A model generated the notes under the pieces. It saw only the letters and a program-made list of their open reading frames with translations, had not been told where the DNA came from and did not search any database. The translations under genes were made by a program, and so were the position numbers. A stretch of 64,000 nucleotides of DNA. Source: Solibacillus isronensis (GTDB lineage: Bacteria > Bacillota > Bacilli > Bacillales_A > Planococcaceae). Position 1 is the first letter of the stretch. Every line of letters begins with the position of its first letter. Location of the stretch: the NCBI RefSeq assembly GCF_900168685.1, contig NZ_FVZN01000013.1, forward strand, positions 62,001-126,000, read 5' to 3'. Positions 17,340 through 27,096 of this stretch are shown one piece after another.

Positions 17340-18431
17340 ATGAAAAGATTTACTTGGCTTTCTCTTATTCTCACAACTCTTTTATTAGTTTTGGCTGCGT
17401 GCGGCGACTCCGAAGAGACGACAAATGATTCAACTCAAGGCGATAGCGGCACGACAGAAGGTACTACAGACGAAAATGCTTCCGGCAAGCTCGTAATTTA
17501 CACGGGGCGTGACGAAAACATGGTACAGGGTGTTATCGAAAAGTTTAATGAGCGTTACCCGAATATCGAAGTGGAATATATGACAATGGGTGCACAGCAG
17601 ATTTTAGAGCGTGTGCGTGGTGAAAAAGCCAACCCACAAGGCGATTTTTGGTGGGGCGGTACACAGTCAGCGATGATGGTTGCTGCAAATGAAGATTTAC
17701 TTTTACAGTGGGATCCTTCATTTATCGATTCCATTGACCCTCTTCATAAAGATGAACAAAATCGCTGGGTCGGTGAAATGCTGTTACCTGAAGTCATTAT
17801 GATTAACAGTGAAGTAATGTCACCAGAAGAAGGACCACAGGATTGGGACGATTTACTTGATCCGAAATGGAAAGATGAAATTTTAATTCGCGGTGTTCTT
17901 GCTTCAGGAACGATGCGTACAATTTATTCTTCTATGATTTTCCGCCAAGGTGCTGATGATCCTTCAAAAGGCTATGATTGGTTGATGAAACTTGATGCTA
18001 ATACAAAAGAATATACACAAGATCCTAACGCATTGTATTTAAAACTGGCACGCCAGGAAGGTTCAATTTCGTTATGGAACTTGCAGGATATTTTACTGAA
18101 AAAACATACAACGGATTACACGTTTGACTTTATTTATCCGGAAAGTGGCGCACCGATTTTAGTTGATGCAGTCGGTATTGTAAACAATGCTAAAAACGAA
18201 GAGAACGCTAAATTATTTATGGAATTCCTGTTCGACCAAGAGACAATGGTTGAGCTTTCGAAAGAGTATTATCAAATTCCAACACGTACGGATATTGCGG
18301 CGGATGCAATGCCGGATTGGTATAAAGAGTTGGATTTAAAACCATTGGATATTGATTGGCAAGTAATGGCCGATAAAGAAGCGGAATGGATGGAACATTG
18401 GGATACAAATATTAAAGGAAAAGGCAAATAG
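17340..18431 (+). CDS. ABC transporter substrate-binding lipoprotein (Fe3+/phosphonate-type)
   Basis: A 363-residue binding lipoprotein. The lipobox LAAC puts the lipidated cysteine at residue 21, followed by a Ser/Thr/Asp/Glu-rich linker to about residue 48. The binding domain starts with GKLVIYTGRDE and continues with FWWGGTQSAM, typical of the extracellular solute-binding proteins that feed AfuC/FbpC-type ATPases. A Tyr-Tyr pair (EYYQIPTRTD) sits where ferric-binding proteins often have metal-binding tyrosines, but 2-aminoethylphosphonate and other binders share this layout. The ATPase and fused permease follow at once. AAGGAGG sets the start. Fe3+ is the first guess, not proven. Confidence 0.85.
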   Translation: MKRFTWLSLILTTLLLVLAACGDSEETTNDSTQGDSGTTEGTTDENASGKLVIYTGRDENMVQGVIEKFNERYPNIEVEYMTMGAQQILERVRGEKANPQGDFWWGGTQSAMMVAANEDLLLQWDPSFIDSIDPLHKDEQNRWVGEMLLPEVIMINSEVMSPEEGPQDWDDLLDPKWKDEILIRGVLASGTMRTIYSSMIFRQGADDPSKGYDWLMKLDANTKEYTQDPNALYLKLARQEGSISLWNLQDILLKKHTTDYTFDFIYPESGAPILVDAVGIVNNAKNEENAKLFMEFLFDQETMVELSKEYYQIPTRTDIAADAMPDWYKELDLKPLDIDWQVMADKEAEWMEHWDTNIKGKGK

Positions 18432-18505
18432 TAGTTATATGACTGACCTCTGAATTAAGAGGTCTTTCTTTTCCTAATTTGTCGGTGTGAAGGGAGTTGG
18501 ATTGG

Positions 18506-19576
18506 ATGAAAGCTGTTCATATTAACGACGTTTCAAAAAAATTCGGTGATGTCGTAAGCGTCAAAGATTTAGAGCTGGATATAAAATCAGGTGAATTTTT
18601 TACATTTTTAGGTCCGAGTGGCTGTGGCAAAACAACAACATTACGGATGATTGCCGGATTTTACTATCCCTCTCAAGGAAAGATTTACTTTGATAATCAG
18701 GATGTCACAACATTGCAGCCTAATAAACGTAATATCGGAATGGTGTTTCAAAACTATGCACTCTTCCCGCATATGACAGTCAACGAAAATATCGCATTTG
18801 GTCTGGAAATCCGGAAATATGATAAAAAAACGATTAAAGAAAAGGTTGACCGGATACGCGGGCTCGTTCATTTAGGACCATATGGGTCACGCAAGATTAA
18901 TGAATTATCAGGTGGACAGCAGCAGCGCGTTGCCTTGGCCCGAGCGCTTGTCATTGAACCTGATATCTTGCTGCTGGATGAGCCATTATCCAATTTGGAT
19001 GCAAAGTTGCGTGAGGAAACACGAATTGAGATTAAACGGATTCAGTCAGAGCTGGGGGTGACAACAATTTACGTTACCCATGACCAGACTGAAGCAATGG
19101 CAATGTCGGATCGTATTATGGTAATGGAGCATGGTGTCGTCAAACAAATCGGTACACCACAGGAAATTTATCACCGTCCAAACAACCGCTTTGTCGCTAC
19201 TTTTATCGGCGAGACAAACTTGCTTACGATGAAAGTAAAATCGATTGAAGACAATATTATTACTGTTACGAATGACAAAGGACTCGAACTGCAAGGCCTG
19301 ACAGAAAACTTGGCAGCGGGGCTTCAAGTATCAGTTGGGGACGAAATTTATGTATCTGTCCGTCCTGAAGCATTTGAAAGCGGTCCTGGTGAAAACTCTG
19401 TTACAGGTATCGTTGAACTGATCGAATTTACCGGACTCAGCGTAAATTACTTTATTAAATGGAATGATACAACATTAAAAGCAATGATTATTAGTCGGGG
19501 TACTGCAATACTGCAAGCTGGCGATATGATTGAATTACATATCCCGAAACAAAATATTTATTTCCTAGGAGAATAA
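18506..19576 (+). CDS. ABC transporter ATP-binding protein (FbpC/PotA type)
   Basis: A 356-residue ATPase powering the importer. Walker A GPSGCGKTT is at about residue 37, the Q-loop at MVFQNYALFPH, the signature LSGGQQQRVALARAL at about 133, Walker B ILLLDEPLSNLD, and the switch histidine in YVTHDQTEAM. A C-terminal TOBE-type regulatory domain (about 240-356) contains YVSVRPEAFE. ATG at 18506 is 9 bases after AAGGGAG; a TTG at 18497 abuts the site and is less likely. It lies between the binding protein and the permease in one operon. No Fur box is visible upstream, which weakens the iron assignment. Confidence 0.93.
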   Translation: MKAVHINDVSKKFGDVVSVKDLELDIKSGEFFTFLGPSGCGKTTTLRMIAGFYYPSQGKIYFDNQDVTTLQPNKRNIGMVFQNYALFPHMTVNENIAFGLEIRKYDKKTIKEKVDRIRGLVHLGPYGSRKINELSGGQQQRVALARALVIEPDILLLDEPLSNLDAKLREETRIEIKRIQSELGVTTIYVTHDQTEAMAMSDRIMVMEHGVVKQIGTPQEIYHRPNNRFVATFIGETNLLTMKVKSIEDNIITVTNDKGLELQGLTENLAAGLQVSVGDEIYVSVRPEAFESGPGENSVTGIVELIEFTGLSVNYFIKWNDTTLKAMIISRGTAILQAGDMIELHIPKQNIYFLGE

Positions 19577-19591
19577 GAGAGGAGGCACACA

Positions 19592-21313
19592 ATGAGCAAA
19601 AAATCCGTTGACACATACGAAGCGAGTTGGTGGTCTCGTCTTACACAATCACGCTATTTTGTCTATATTCTTATCTCCCCGCTGTTTTTAATATTGTTTG
19701 CCTATGTTATTTATCCATTTTACTCAACGTTTATTCAGAGTTTTGCCGGTGATAATCAGCTAGCAAACTATCAGAAGTTTTTCAGTTTAGAAAGTACAGC
19801 CAATTTAGAGGCACTTTGGAACAGCTTTTATATATCGATTATTAGTGTCATCTGTTGTGCTGTTGTCGGGGTTATGATGGCCTTTTTACTGGAACGCTAT
19901 GATTTTCCTGGTCGCCGTCTACTCTCTATTTTAGTACTTGTCCCAATGGCGTTACCCCCATTAGTCGGGGTTTTGTCCTTTACCTTTTTATATGGTGAAA
20001 GTGGCATATTTCCGCGCTTATTTCAGCAGATGTTTCAATTGGAAGATGTTCCATTTGCATTAAAAGGGATTTGGGGTGTCATTGTTGTTCATACATTTAC
20101 GATGTATACGTACTTCTATTTGACTGCTTCTGCAGCTATTAAAGGGCTTGACCCTTCTTTGGAGGAAGCCGCAACCAGTCTCGGGGCAAGCCGGATACGG
20201 GTTTGGCGGAAAATTATTTTGCCGATGCTTACCCCATCTTTAATCGCATCTTCCCTTCTCGTTTTCATGGTGTCGATGGCATCCTATACCGCGCCACTCA
20301 TGTTCGGGGTTGAACGTACAATGACAATGCAAATTTATCTATCACGGACAAACGGCAATTTGGATATGGCGGCAACACAGTCAACCATTTTATCGTTCGT
20401 ATCCATCACCTTTTTACTTATTATGCGCTGGTATCAAAACCGACGTAACTATCAGAATTTAAGTAAAGGTGTAAGTGTTCACCGTTCGGAAGTGAGCTCG
20501 AAGCCTTTGAAGTATTTAGCGGTTGCACTGTCCTTCATTGGAACGTTAATTTTGATCCTGCCGATTTTAGTGCTGATCTTAATTTCATTTTCAAAAGACG
20601 GTGCCTGGACAATTCAGATTTTGCCGACCGAATATACGCTCGACCATTACAAAGCGCTATTTACGGATGAGCGGACATGGCGGCCAATTTGGAACTCGCT
20701 GCAGATGGGCTTCATCGCAACAGTCGGCAATATTATATTCGGTGTTGCTGCTGCTTATGCGATGGTTAGACTGAGCTTCAAAGGGAAAACTGCACTTGAT
20801 ATTTTAATTACGATCCCGTGGGCATTGCCGGGTACGGTTGTTGCTGTTAACTTAATCGCGGCGTTCTCTACGGAAAGCGTATTTACATTCAATCAAGTAT
20901 TGATCGGTTCATTCTGGATTTTACCGCTTGCGTATTTTATCCGGCATTTGCCGCTAGTCTTCAGGTCAACTTCCGCTTCCCTCATGCAGCTGGACCAGTC
21001 TGTGGAAGAGGCTTCCCGCAGTTTAGGGGCAACATGGTGGTATACATTCAGAAGAATTGTCATCCCGCTTACTTTATCAGGGGTTCTTGCCGGTACATTG
21101 CTCGCATTTGTCCAAAGTATCGGGGAGTTCGTTGCATCGATTTTGATTTATAATACGTCGACGATTCCATTGTCGGTTGCAATTTTCCAAAAGCTGTACG
21201 CCTTCAAGTTCGGTACAGCGTGCGCATATGGTGTGCTGCAGATTATTTTAATTCTGATTGTCCTGATCATTTCAGAGCGCTTATCAAAAGGTTCTGCTGG
21301 AAGCGCTATATAA
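19592..21313 (+). CDS. ABC transporter permease, two fused membrane domains (FbpB type)
   Basis: A 573-residue permease containing two consecutive inner-membrane domains of the binding-protein-dependent type. Each half has about six helices and its own EAA loop that contacts the ATPase: LEEAATSLGASRIRVWRKIILP in the first half and VEEASRSLGATWWYTFRRIVIP in the second. This fusion is usual for ferric and aminoethylphosphonate importers. It begins 15 bases after the ATPase stop with GAGAGGAGG before the ATG. With the binding protein and ATPase it makes a complete importer. The gene is followed by a strong terminator. Confidence 0.92.
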   Translation: MSKKSVDTYEASWWSRLTQSRYFVYILISPLFLILFAYVIYPFYSTFIQSFAGDNQLANYQKFFSLESTANLEALWNSFYISIISVICCAVVGVMMAFLLERYDFPGRRLLSILVLVPMALPPLVGVLSFTFLYGESGIFPRLFQQMFQLEDVPFALKGIWGVIVVHTFTMYTYFYLTASAAIKGLDPSLEEAATSLGASRIRVWRKIILPMLTPSLIASSLLVFMVSMASYTAPLMFGVERTMTMQIYLSRTNGNLDMAATQSTILSFVSITFLLIMRWYQNRRNYQNLSKGVSVHRSEVSSKPLKYLAVALSFIGTLILILPILVLILISFSKDGAWTIQILPTEYTLDHYKALFTDERTWRPIWNSLQMGFIATVGNIIFGVAAAYAMVRLSFKGKTALDILITIPWALPGTVVAVNLIAAFSTESVFTFNQVLIGSFWILPLAYFIRHLPLVFRSTSASLMQLDQSVEEASRSLGATWWYTFRRIVIPLTLSGVLAGTLLAFVQSIGEFVASILIYNTSTIPLSVAIFQKLYAFKFGTACAYGVLQIILILIVLIISERLSKGSAGSAI

Positions 21314-21318
21314 CGTAA

Positions 21319-21357
21319 AAAAAGTAAAAGCAGAAAAACTGCTTTTACTTTTTTTAT
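21319..21357. terminator. Bidirectional terminator after the ABC importer
   Basis: Arms AAAGTAAAAGCAG and CTGCTTTTACTTT around a 5-base loop, with A and T runs on either side. It separates the importer operon from the convergent GNAT gene. Confidence 0.9.
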
Positions 21358-21360
21358 TAG

Positions 21361-21861
21361 CTATAACTCTTTTACCATCCACACTTGATCATAATAGTTT
21401 CCGTCAACCTTTAGTGCACGCTCTTCCTTTGCAAATTGCTTAAACCCTAGTGATTCGTAAAGAGAGATTGCTTGTTCATTTGTTGACTCGACAGTTAAAT
21501 GCAGCTGTTCAAGACCATCGTTTTCTCTTAATAGGCGCAACAGTTCTTCAATCATATCCCGTGCTACACCTTTTCCTCTTGATTCAGGCATAACATAGAG
21601 TCCGACAAGAACGCCTTTATGATTTAGTTTTGCGCCCGCTTCTCTTATAAATGTCGCAATTCCGATCAGCTCGTTCTCTTCAAATGCCCCAAGCGTAAAT
21701 TTATCCGCTTGCGGGCGAAGACGTTGTTCAATTTCCGGGACTGTATAATTGTTTTCATGTTCAAAAGACGAGCTAAATAATGTTGGAGAATTTAAAAGCC
21801 CGTGTAATCTAACTTGTTTATATTGTTCTGCATCTTTATAACCTAATATTCGAATGTTCAT
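21361..21861 (-). CDS. GNAT family N-acetyltransferase
   Basis: A 166-residue GNAT protein that would transfer an acetyl group from acetyl-CoA to an amine. Motif A is clear: VGLYVMPESRGKGVARDMIEELL, with the RGKGVA pyrophosphate-binding loop. Motif B is ISLYESLGFKQF near the C-terminus. The N-terminal MNIRILGYKDAEQYKQVRLHGL is standard. The acceptor is unknown; relatives act on small amines, proteins or antibiotics. GAGGTG precedes the ATG. It is a single gene whose terminator is shared with the ABC importer. Confidence 0.88.
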   Translation of the reverse strand: MNIRILGYKDAEQYKQVRLHGLLNSPTLFSSSFEHENNYTVPEIEQRLRPQADKFTLGAFEENELIGIATFIREAGAKLNHKGVLVGLYVMPESRGKGVARDMIEELLRLLRENDGLEQLHLTVESTNEQAISLYESLGFKQFAKEERALKVDGNYYDQVWMVKEL

Positions 21862-21919
21862 CTTTTCACCTCATAACATTGCGTTCTATAATCTATACCC
21901 GGTTTCTTAATCTTTTACA

Positions 21920-22936
21920 CTATTTCTCTATTATCACTAACTCTATTTCGCTACGTAATTGCGCTGGCGTATCTGCATAAACCCCAATATACTTTGCCTT
22001 TTTTTCAAATCCGCCTACTATTTGAATTGTCTGCAATTCTTTCAACTCAAGAATAAAATCGGGCTGTTCCTCTGTATTGCCTAACACTTTAAAATGATAA
22101 ATCTTTTCATCTTGTAGGGACGTATGCAGTTGCGAAATATTTTTCAGCTCAATTTTTGTTTGTTTCAATAAGCCGTTGGAAAGATATAAATTTCCGTTTT
22201 CGATCCGGACTGGATTTAGTACAAGTGCGCGGGAATCTGCCAGCAAGAATAAGAGTCCATAAAGTGATAAAACTGTATGGCCCCAAGCTAAAATCGGCAT
22301 ACGGTCATGGAAAAACCAATGAAATGCGACTGCTTCAAATAAAGCTGCATGGAAAATCATCACTAAAACACCTACGTACATTGTATTTTTGTGAACGGTA
22401 TATCCGCCTGGCTGTTTTTTCTTCCAACTGCAAAACGCATAATAAAAAACGAGTATCTCCTGGCAAAGTACTCTCATTAATACGTTATCTTTCACTTTCT
22501 CTGCTACAATTCGAGGAAATGCAAATATAAGTTGCTCCTGCTCTAATTTGACCGTCCGCATGATGCTCGGTAAATATTTTATGAAAACAAATAAAATGAT
22601 CAATTCTACAAAAACCAATCCCGCTTCTACAGCGATTGCAGAAAAAGTTATATAACGGAAAGGTTCCATCAATCCATTAGGGATGACTAATCGAGCAAAT
22701 AAAATACCCGCAGCAACAAAGACAACAAAATTTTTGACAGTCCATTTCCGCTTTTGCAGCAAGAGAAGCGCCGGTGCCACAATTGCACAGTCAATTAGCG
22801 AACCGATTACCATTCCTTGTACTTGCTCATCTGAAAGTGCGGAAACAAACGACAACTGATAAACAACCATATTACTAAGTAAAATGACACAAGCAATCAA
22901 GAGCCATTTATAATCAATTACTCTTTGGAAAACCAT
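21920..22936 (-). CDS. Integral membrane protein of unknown function
   Basis: A 338-residue protein with about eight hydrophobic segments in the first 250 residues and a soluble C-terminal part of about 80 residues. The C-terminal part, from VRIENGNLYLSNGLLKQTKIEL onward, looks like a small beta domain of the PH-like kind, as in some bacterial membrane proteins. Related Bacillus proteins have been labelled beta-carotene monooxygenase in databases, but I see no carotenoid-oxygenase histidines, so that label should not be copied. GGAAGGGGAG precedes the ATG. It is transcribed alone. No function is proposed. Confidence 0.7.
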   Translation of the reverse strand: MVFQRVIDYKWLLIACVILLSNMVVYQLSFVSALSDEQVQGMVIGSLIDCAIVAPALLLLQKRKWTVKNFVVFVAAGILFARLVIPNGLMEPFRYITFSAIAVEAGLVFVELIILFVFIKYLPSIMRTVKLEQEQLIFAFPRIVAEKVKDNVLMRVLCQEILVFYYAFCSWKKKQPGGYTVHKNTMYVGVLVMIFHAALFEAVAFHWFFHDRMPILAWGHTVLSLYGLLFLLADSRALVLNPVRIENGNLYLSNGLLKQTKIELKNISQLHTSLQDEKIYHFKVLGNTEEQPDFILELKELQTIQIVGGFEKKAKYIGVYADTPAQLRSEIELVIIEK

Positions 22937-23022
22937 AGCACTCCCCTTCCTTTAATGCATTGCATATATTCCCATAATACTTCCATTATAATTGATTATT
23001 CCCCTTCCAACATCAATAAAAA

Positions 23023-23052
23023 AACGCAGAATTTCATGTAAACTTCTGCGTT
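23023..23052 (-). terminator. Intrinsic terminator after the FNR gene
   Basis: Arms AACGCAGAA and TTCTGCGTT with an 11-12-base loop; a run of seven T follows on the minus strand. It ends the FNR/siderophore region. Confidence 0.8.
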
Positions 23053-23082
23053 GTACTTATTCTAATTTATTCGTTCATCATA

Positions 23083-24135
23083 CTAGCCATTCACTAGCAT
23101 GTCCTTCATCAGTTCACGGTTACGTTTTTCGAATACTTCATTATGCGAAGAAACTTTTGCATACTGATCTGCTGTTGGTTCAAGGCTAATTTTGATGGCA
23201 TTGATCGCATTAACAGCATCCTGGAATGTACCGGTAATTAAATATACTTTATTGTCATATTTGGAAATATCGCCAACAGCGTAAATACCGTCAACCGATG
23301 TCAGCCCTTTACCGTCCGTCAAATAATAATAATCATAGTCTTTATCTTTTTCCGGAGAAAGTGCCGTATCAAAAGTAAATGAAGAATCCCGGTCATAGCC
23401 GTGGTTTACAAGGACATCATCCACTACGATTTTCGATGTTTCCTTTGTTACGACATTTTCCAAAATAACTTCTTCTATTTTTGTCTTCGTTTCATTCGCT
23501 ACAAGTGTTTTAATCTGTGTATTTGTAATGATAGGAACGCCATTATCCTGTAAATGACGGATTTGTGCTTCGTGCGCAGATAGCTTTTCGCCTCTGTAAA
23601 TGACGGTAATCTGCTTGGCAATACCGATCAGGTCCTTTGCCCAGTCAATCGCCGAGTTGCCTCCGCCTGAAATCAGCAGTGACTTGTCCTTAAAGCTTTG
23701 AATGCCTCGAATTGTATAATGCAAGTTCGATACTTCATACTTTTCCGCGCCTTCAATATGCAATTTAATCGGGCTAATAATGCCCCCGCCTACTGCAACA
23801 ATCACTTTTTTCGAATAGTGTTTTTCGCCTGAACTTGTCTCAATCACAAATATATCTTCTTTTTTTGTGATGAAATCGACTTTCGTATTTAGACATACGG
23901 TTGGCTTAAATGTCAGTCCCTGTTTAATGAGATTTTCAATGACTTGCTGTGCTGGTGTTGGAGGCATACCGCCGATATCCCAAATGATCTTTTCAGGATA
24001 AACGTGAAGCTTCCCGCCGAGCGTCGGCTGAAATTCAATAATTTTCGTTTTTAAATCTCTCAACCCTGCATAGAACGCACTGTATAATCCGCTAGGACCA
24101 CCGCCAATTATCGTTACATCATAAATATCGTTCAT
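23083..24135 (-). CDS. Ferredoxin/flavodoxin--NADP+ reductase, thioredoxin-reductase-like (YumC type)
   Basis: A 350-residue flavoprotein of the TrxR-like FNR group. The FAD-binding loop IIGGGPSGLYSAFYAG is near residue 9, the NADPH-binding segment LLISGGGNSAIDWAKDL near 160, and YAVGDISKYDNK near 290 closes FAD binding. It lacks the CxxC of thioredoxin reductase, as FNRs do. ATG at 24135 follows GGAGTG; a longer frame to 24303 overlaps the ABC ATPase and has no site. The gene lies 82 bases after a siderophore importer on the same strand. Supplying electrons for iron release from imported siderophores is a reasonable inference; general ferredoxin reduction is equally possible. Confidence 0.87.
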   Translation of the reverse strand: MNDIYDVTIIGGGPSGLYSAFYAGLRDLKTKIIEFQPTLGGKLHVYPEKIIWDIGGMPPTPAQQVIENLIKQGLTFKPTVCLNTKVDFITKKEDIFVIETSSGEKHYSKKVIVAVGGGIISPIKLHIEGAEKYEVSNLHYTIRGIQSFKDKSLLISGGGNSAIDWAKDLIGIAKQITVIYRGEKLSAHEAQIRHLQDNGVPIITNTQIKTLVANETKTKIEEVILENVVTKETSKIVVDDVLVNHGYDRDSSFTFDTALSPEKDKDYDYYYLTDGKGLTSVDGIYAVGDISKYDNKVYLITGTFQDAVNAINAIKISLEPTADQYAKVSSHNEVFEKRNRELMKDMLVNG

Positions 24136-24217
24136 TCGAAACACTCCATTCTTTTCATTTGTCGGACAATAACACTTTTCGCGAAATCGCCTCCGGATTC
24201 CATTGACTAAGTTGCAG

Positions 24218-25036
24218 CTAAACGAGCATTCCGGATTTCGAATGGTGTCTTCCGATTGGTACAACAGAAGGCGAATCCGAAACAGGATCTTGTGTGACAA
24301 CACAGTTTAAATTAAATATATCTTTGATCAATTCACTCGTAATTACGTTTGCTGGTGTACCCTCTGAAACAAGTCGACCTTTATGTAAAGCAAAAATATA
24401 GTCGGCATAGCGGGCGGATAAATTAATATCATGGAGTACCATTACAATTGTCGTTCCGTATTTACTATTTAAATCCGTCAATAAGTCCAAAATCTCAACT
24501 TGGTACGTAATATCCAAGTATGTAGTCGGTTCGTCCAAAAACAAAATGTCGGTTTGCTGTGCAAGTGCCATTGCAATCCATACACGTTGTCTTTGCCCTC
24601 CTGAAAGCTCATCGATATGACTGTCGGCAAGTTCGGTAATGTTCATCATTTCCATCGCTTCCGCAACTGCATCATAATCCTCAGTTGACCAGCCCTTTAA
24701 AAAGCTCTGATGCGGAAACCGGCCCCGGCCAACTAAGTCAGCAACCGTGATGCCTTCAGGTACGATCGGTGATTGCGGAAGAAGTCCTAAAACACGTGCA
24801 AGTTGCTTCGGCGGGATTTTGTTAATTGATTTATCATCCAACAATACTTGGCCGGAGATTGGCTTGATTAATCGTGCCATCGTTTTTAAAAGTGTCGATT
24901 TCCCACAGCCATTCGAACCGATAATAATGCTGATTTTATTGCTTGGAATCGCTAGACTAACACCTTGTAAAATCGCTTTGTTGTCATAGCCTGCAACAAG
25001 ATTTTCCGTTTGGAATGTATGTGTCGATTTCATCAT
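24218..25036 (-). CDS. Iron-siderophore ABC transporter ATP-binding protein (FecE/YusV type)
   Basis: A 272-residue ATPase for a siderophore importer. Walker A GSNGCGKST, the Q-loop LGLLPQSP, the signature LSGGQRQRVWIAMALAQ, Walker B ILFLDEPTTYLD and switch VLHDINLSARYAD are all present and typical of the FepC/FhuC group. It overlaps the permease gene upstream by 4 bases, giving translational coupling. It is last of the four import genes. Genes of this type can serve several siderophore systems, as YusV does in Bacillus subtilis. Regulation is likely through Fur at the promoter of the operon. Confidence 0.93.
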   Translation of the reverse strand: MMKSTHTFQTENLVAGYDNKAILQGVSLAIPSNKISIIIGSNGCGKSTLLKTMARLIKPISGQVLLDDKSINKIPPKQLARVLGLLPQSPIVPEGITVADLVGRGRFPHQSFLKGWSTEDYDAVAEAMEMMNITELADSHIDELSGGQRQRVWIAMALAQQTDILFLDEPTTYLDITYQVEILDLLTDLNSKYGTTIVMVLHDINLSARYADYIFALHKGRLVSEGTPANVITSELIKDIFNLNCVVTQDPVSDSPSVVPIGRHHSKSGMLV

Positions 25037-26064
25037 AAATCTCCTTTCCGATTAATACGGATTAATAAATAAATTAAGTATGGTGCACCGATTATCCCTG
25101 TAATGACCCCTACCGGATAGCGTGTCTCAAAAGCAAACTGTCCGATAAGATCTGCCGCCAGTACTAAAATAACACCGATTAAACCTGCAGGAATAAGACC
25201 TGAAAATCCGACACCTACTAATTTCTTTGCAATCGGACCTGCCAAAAATGATATAAAGGCAATCGGACCCGTTGCAGCAGTCGCCAATGCAATCATGAGC
25301 ACCGACGTAATAATAAGAATGACTCTCGTTTGATTTGTATTGACGCCTAGAGACGTCGCCGCCTGTTCACCAAGCTCCAGCATTTCCAGACGCTTCGCAA
25401 AATACATTAAAATCGGTGTGCAAATACACACGATAAGAATTAGTGGATATAAGTTCGTTAATTTTGCACCATTTAAACTTCCGCTCAGCCATCTCATTGC
25501 AGCCGGTATATCATGTGTATCCCCGATAAGCATTAAATAGTTGATAAAGGCAGTCAGCATCGCCTGAATGCCGATACCGATTAAAATAAGTCGACCAATC
25601 GAAAAGGAAGTGCCTTTTGCCAGCAGATAAATAAAGATAGCTGTTGCAAGGCCTCCGATTACCGCTGCGATGGATACGGCCGTATTGCTTGCATTTAATA
25701 CAATGATACAAAATACAGCTGCAGCACTTGAACCTGTTGTAATTCCGATTACATTTGGATTTGCCAGCGGGTTGCGCAGCATGGTCTGGAAAATATAACC
25801 CCCGACTCCAAATGCAAAGCCCGCAAACAAACCGGCTACCATTCTCGGGAAACGAATTGTATTTACCGCAAAGGTTGCTCCCTTCACTTGTTCACCTAGT
25901 AAAACCTTTATGACATCCTGTACCGGATAAATCGTGTTGCCGAGCATAAGCATCAAACCGCAAAGTACTAGCGAAATGATTGCCATCAAGGAAGTCATCA
26001 ATATAAACCGGCGTTTTCTTTTTAATCTTGACGTCTTAATCGTCTTCATCGTTTCATTCATCAT
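25033..26064 (-). CDS. Iron-siderophore ABC transporter permease, second subunit
   Basis: A 343-residue FecCD-family permease with about nine or ten membrane helices after a basic N-terminus (SRLKRKRR). Family marks are VAGLFAGFAFGVGGYIFQTMLRNPLANPNVIGIT near the start and GPIAFISFLAGPIAKKLVG near the C-terminus. It pairs with the preceding permease to form the channel. The start overlaps the stop of that gene by 4 bases (26061-26064), and its own end overlaps the ATPase start. Substrate specificity is set by the binding protein, not readable here. Confidence 0.92.
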   Translation of the reverse strand: MMNETMKTIKTSRLKRKRRFILMTSLMAIISLVLCGLMLMLGNTIYPVQDVIKVLLGEQVKGATFAVNTIRFPRMVAGLFAGFAFGVGGYIFQTMLRNPLANPNVIGITTGSSAAAVFCIIVLNASNTAVSIAAVIGGLATAIFIYLLAKGTSFSIGRLILIGIGIQAMLTAFINYLMLIGDTHDIPAAMRWLSGSLNGAKLTNLYPLILIVCICTPILMYFAKRLEMLELGEQAATSLGVNTNQTRVILIITSVLMIALATAATGPIAFISFLAGPIAKKLVGVGFSGLIPAGLIGVILVLAADLIGQFAFETRYPVGVITGIIGAPYLIYLLIRINRKGDL

Positions 26065-27095
26065 ATTGCACGCATTTTCGCTTTCATCGTAATTAAAATT
26101 AGAATCGGCGCACCTATAAAGGCCGTCACAATTCCAACTTCGAGCTCACTTGGACTGCCAAGAAGCCTTCCGATTACATCGGAAAAGGTTAAAATAATTG
26201 CCCCCGACAATGCTGACATCGGAATAATATAACGTAGATCAGGGCCCACTACGAGACGTACGATATGTGTAGCTAATAAACCAATAAAGCCGATTGGACC
26301 TGCCAATGCCGTTGCAGCACCACATAATAATACGCCACCTAATGCCGCTACAATTCTTACAGTACCTGTGCGTACACCCAGCCCTGTCGCAACATCGTCA
26401 CCTAATGCCATCGCATTTAATGCCGGAGCTGTAATTAAGGCAATAAATAGTCCTACTACTATAAATGGAATAAATAACGTGATTGTATCCCAGCTGCCGG
26501 AACCGACACTTCCGACTTGCCAAAATCTGAACTGATCCATTACATTCGTTCTTGGTATCATGACTGCAACGACCAGTGATGATAAAATTGCACTCGTAGC
26601 TGCACCTGCCAACACGAGTTTTAATGGTGTTGCGCCACCTTTCCCCATTGAACCAATTCCAAATACAAAAATAGCGGTAATAAAAGCTCCCGCTATCGCA
26701 AGCCAAATATACTGATTTGCTGAACTGATATTCAAGAAGGCAATGCCGCAAACGACAAAAAGGGATGCCCCTGTGTTTACACCTAAAATACTTGGATCTG
26801 CAATAGGGTTACGTGTTACCGATTGCATAAGCGCACCGGAAACTCCTAATGCTGCACCACATAGTAAGCAGAAAATAGTTCTTACCACACGCTGCCTTAC
26901 GACGTTCGCTTCATGAGACTGAGCTTCTGAATGGAATAGCCCATTCAGAAGATCTGTCCAGCTAATCATCCGCGAACCAAATACAAGTGATGCTAGTATA
27001 CATAGTCCGAGTAAAATAATTAAAAGCAATAATACTTTTATAAAATTACGCGGCACCATAATTTGCTTCTTATCTAAAACGGATGTACTTTTCAT
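26061..27095 (-). CDS. Iron-siderophore ABC transporter permease, first subunit
   Basis: A 344-residue FecCD-family permease with about ten membrane helices. The family stretch GAALGVSGALMQSVTRNPIADPSILGVN and the later GPIGFIGLLATHIVRLVVG are intact. It forms a heterodimer with the next gene product. It starts one base after the stop of the binding protein gene and overlaps the next gene by 4 bases, so the operon is tightly packed. YfiZ-like or FhuB-like labels would both fit; I do not choose between them. Confidence 0.92.
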   Translation of the reverse strand: MKSTSVLDKKQIMVPRNFIKVLLLLIILLGLCILASLVFGSRMISWTDLLNGLFHSEAQSHEANVVRQRVVRTIFCLLCGAALGVSGALMQSVTRNPIADPSILGVNTGASLFVVCGIAFLNISSANQYIWLAIAGAFITAIFVFGIGSMGKGGATPLKLVLAGAATSAILSSLVVAVMIPRTNVMDQFRFWQVGSVGSGSWDTITLFIPFIVVGLFIALITAPALNAMALGDDVATGLGVRTGTVRIVAALGGVLLCGAATALAGPIGFIGLLATHIVRLVVGPDLRYIIPMSALSGAIILTFSDVIGRLLGSPSELEVGIVTAFIGAPILILITMKAKMRAI

Positions 27096-27096
27096 A

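Noticed and set aside
24136-24303. N-terminal extension of the FNR-like protein
   Set aside because: The extension overlaps the ABC ATPase gene, lacks a ribosome site, and precedes a well-placed GGAGTG and ATG.
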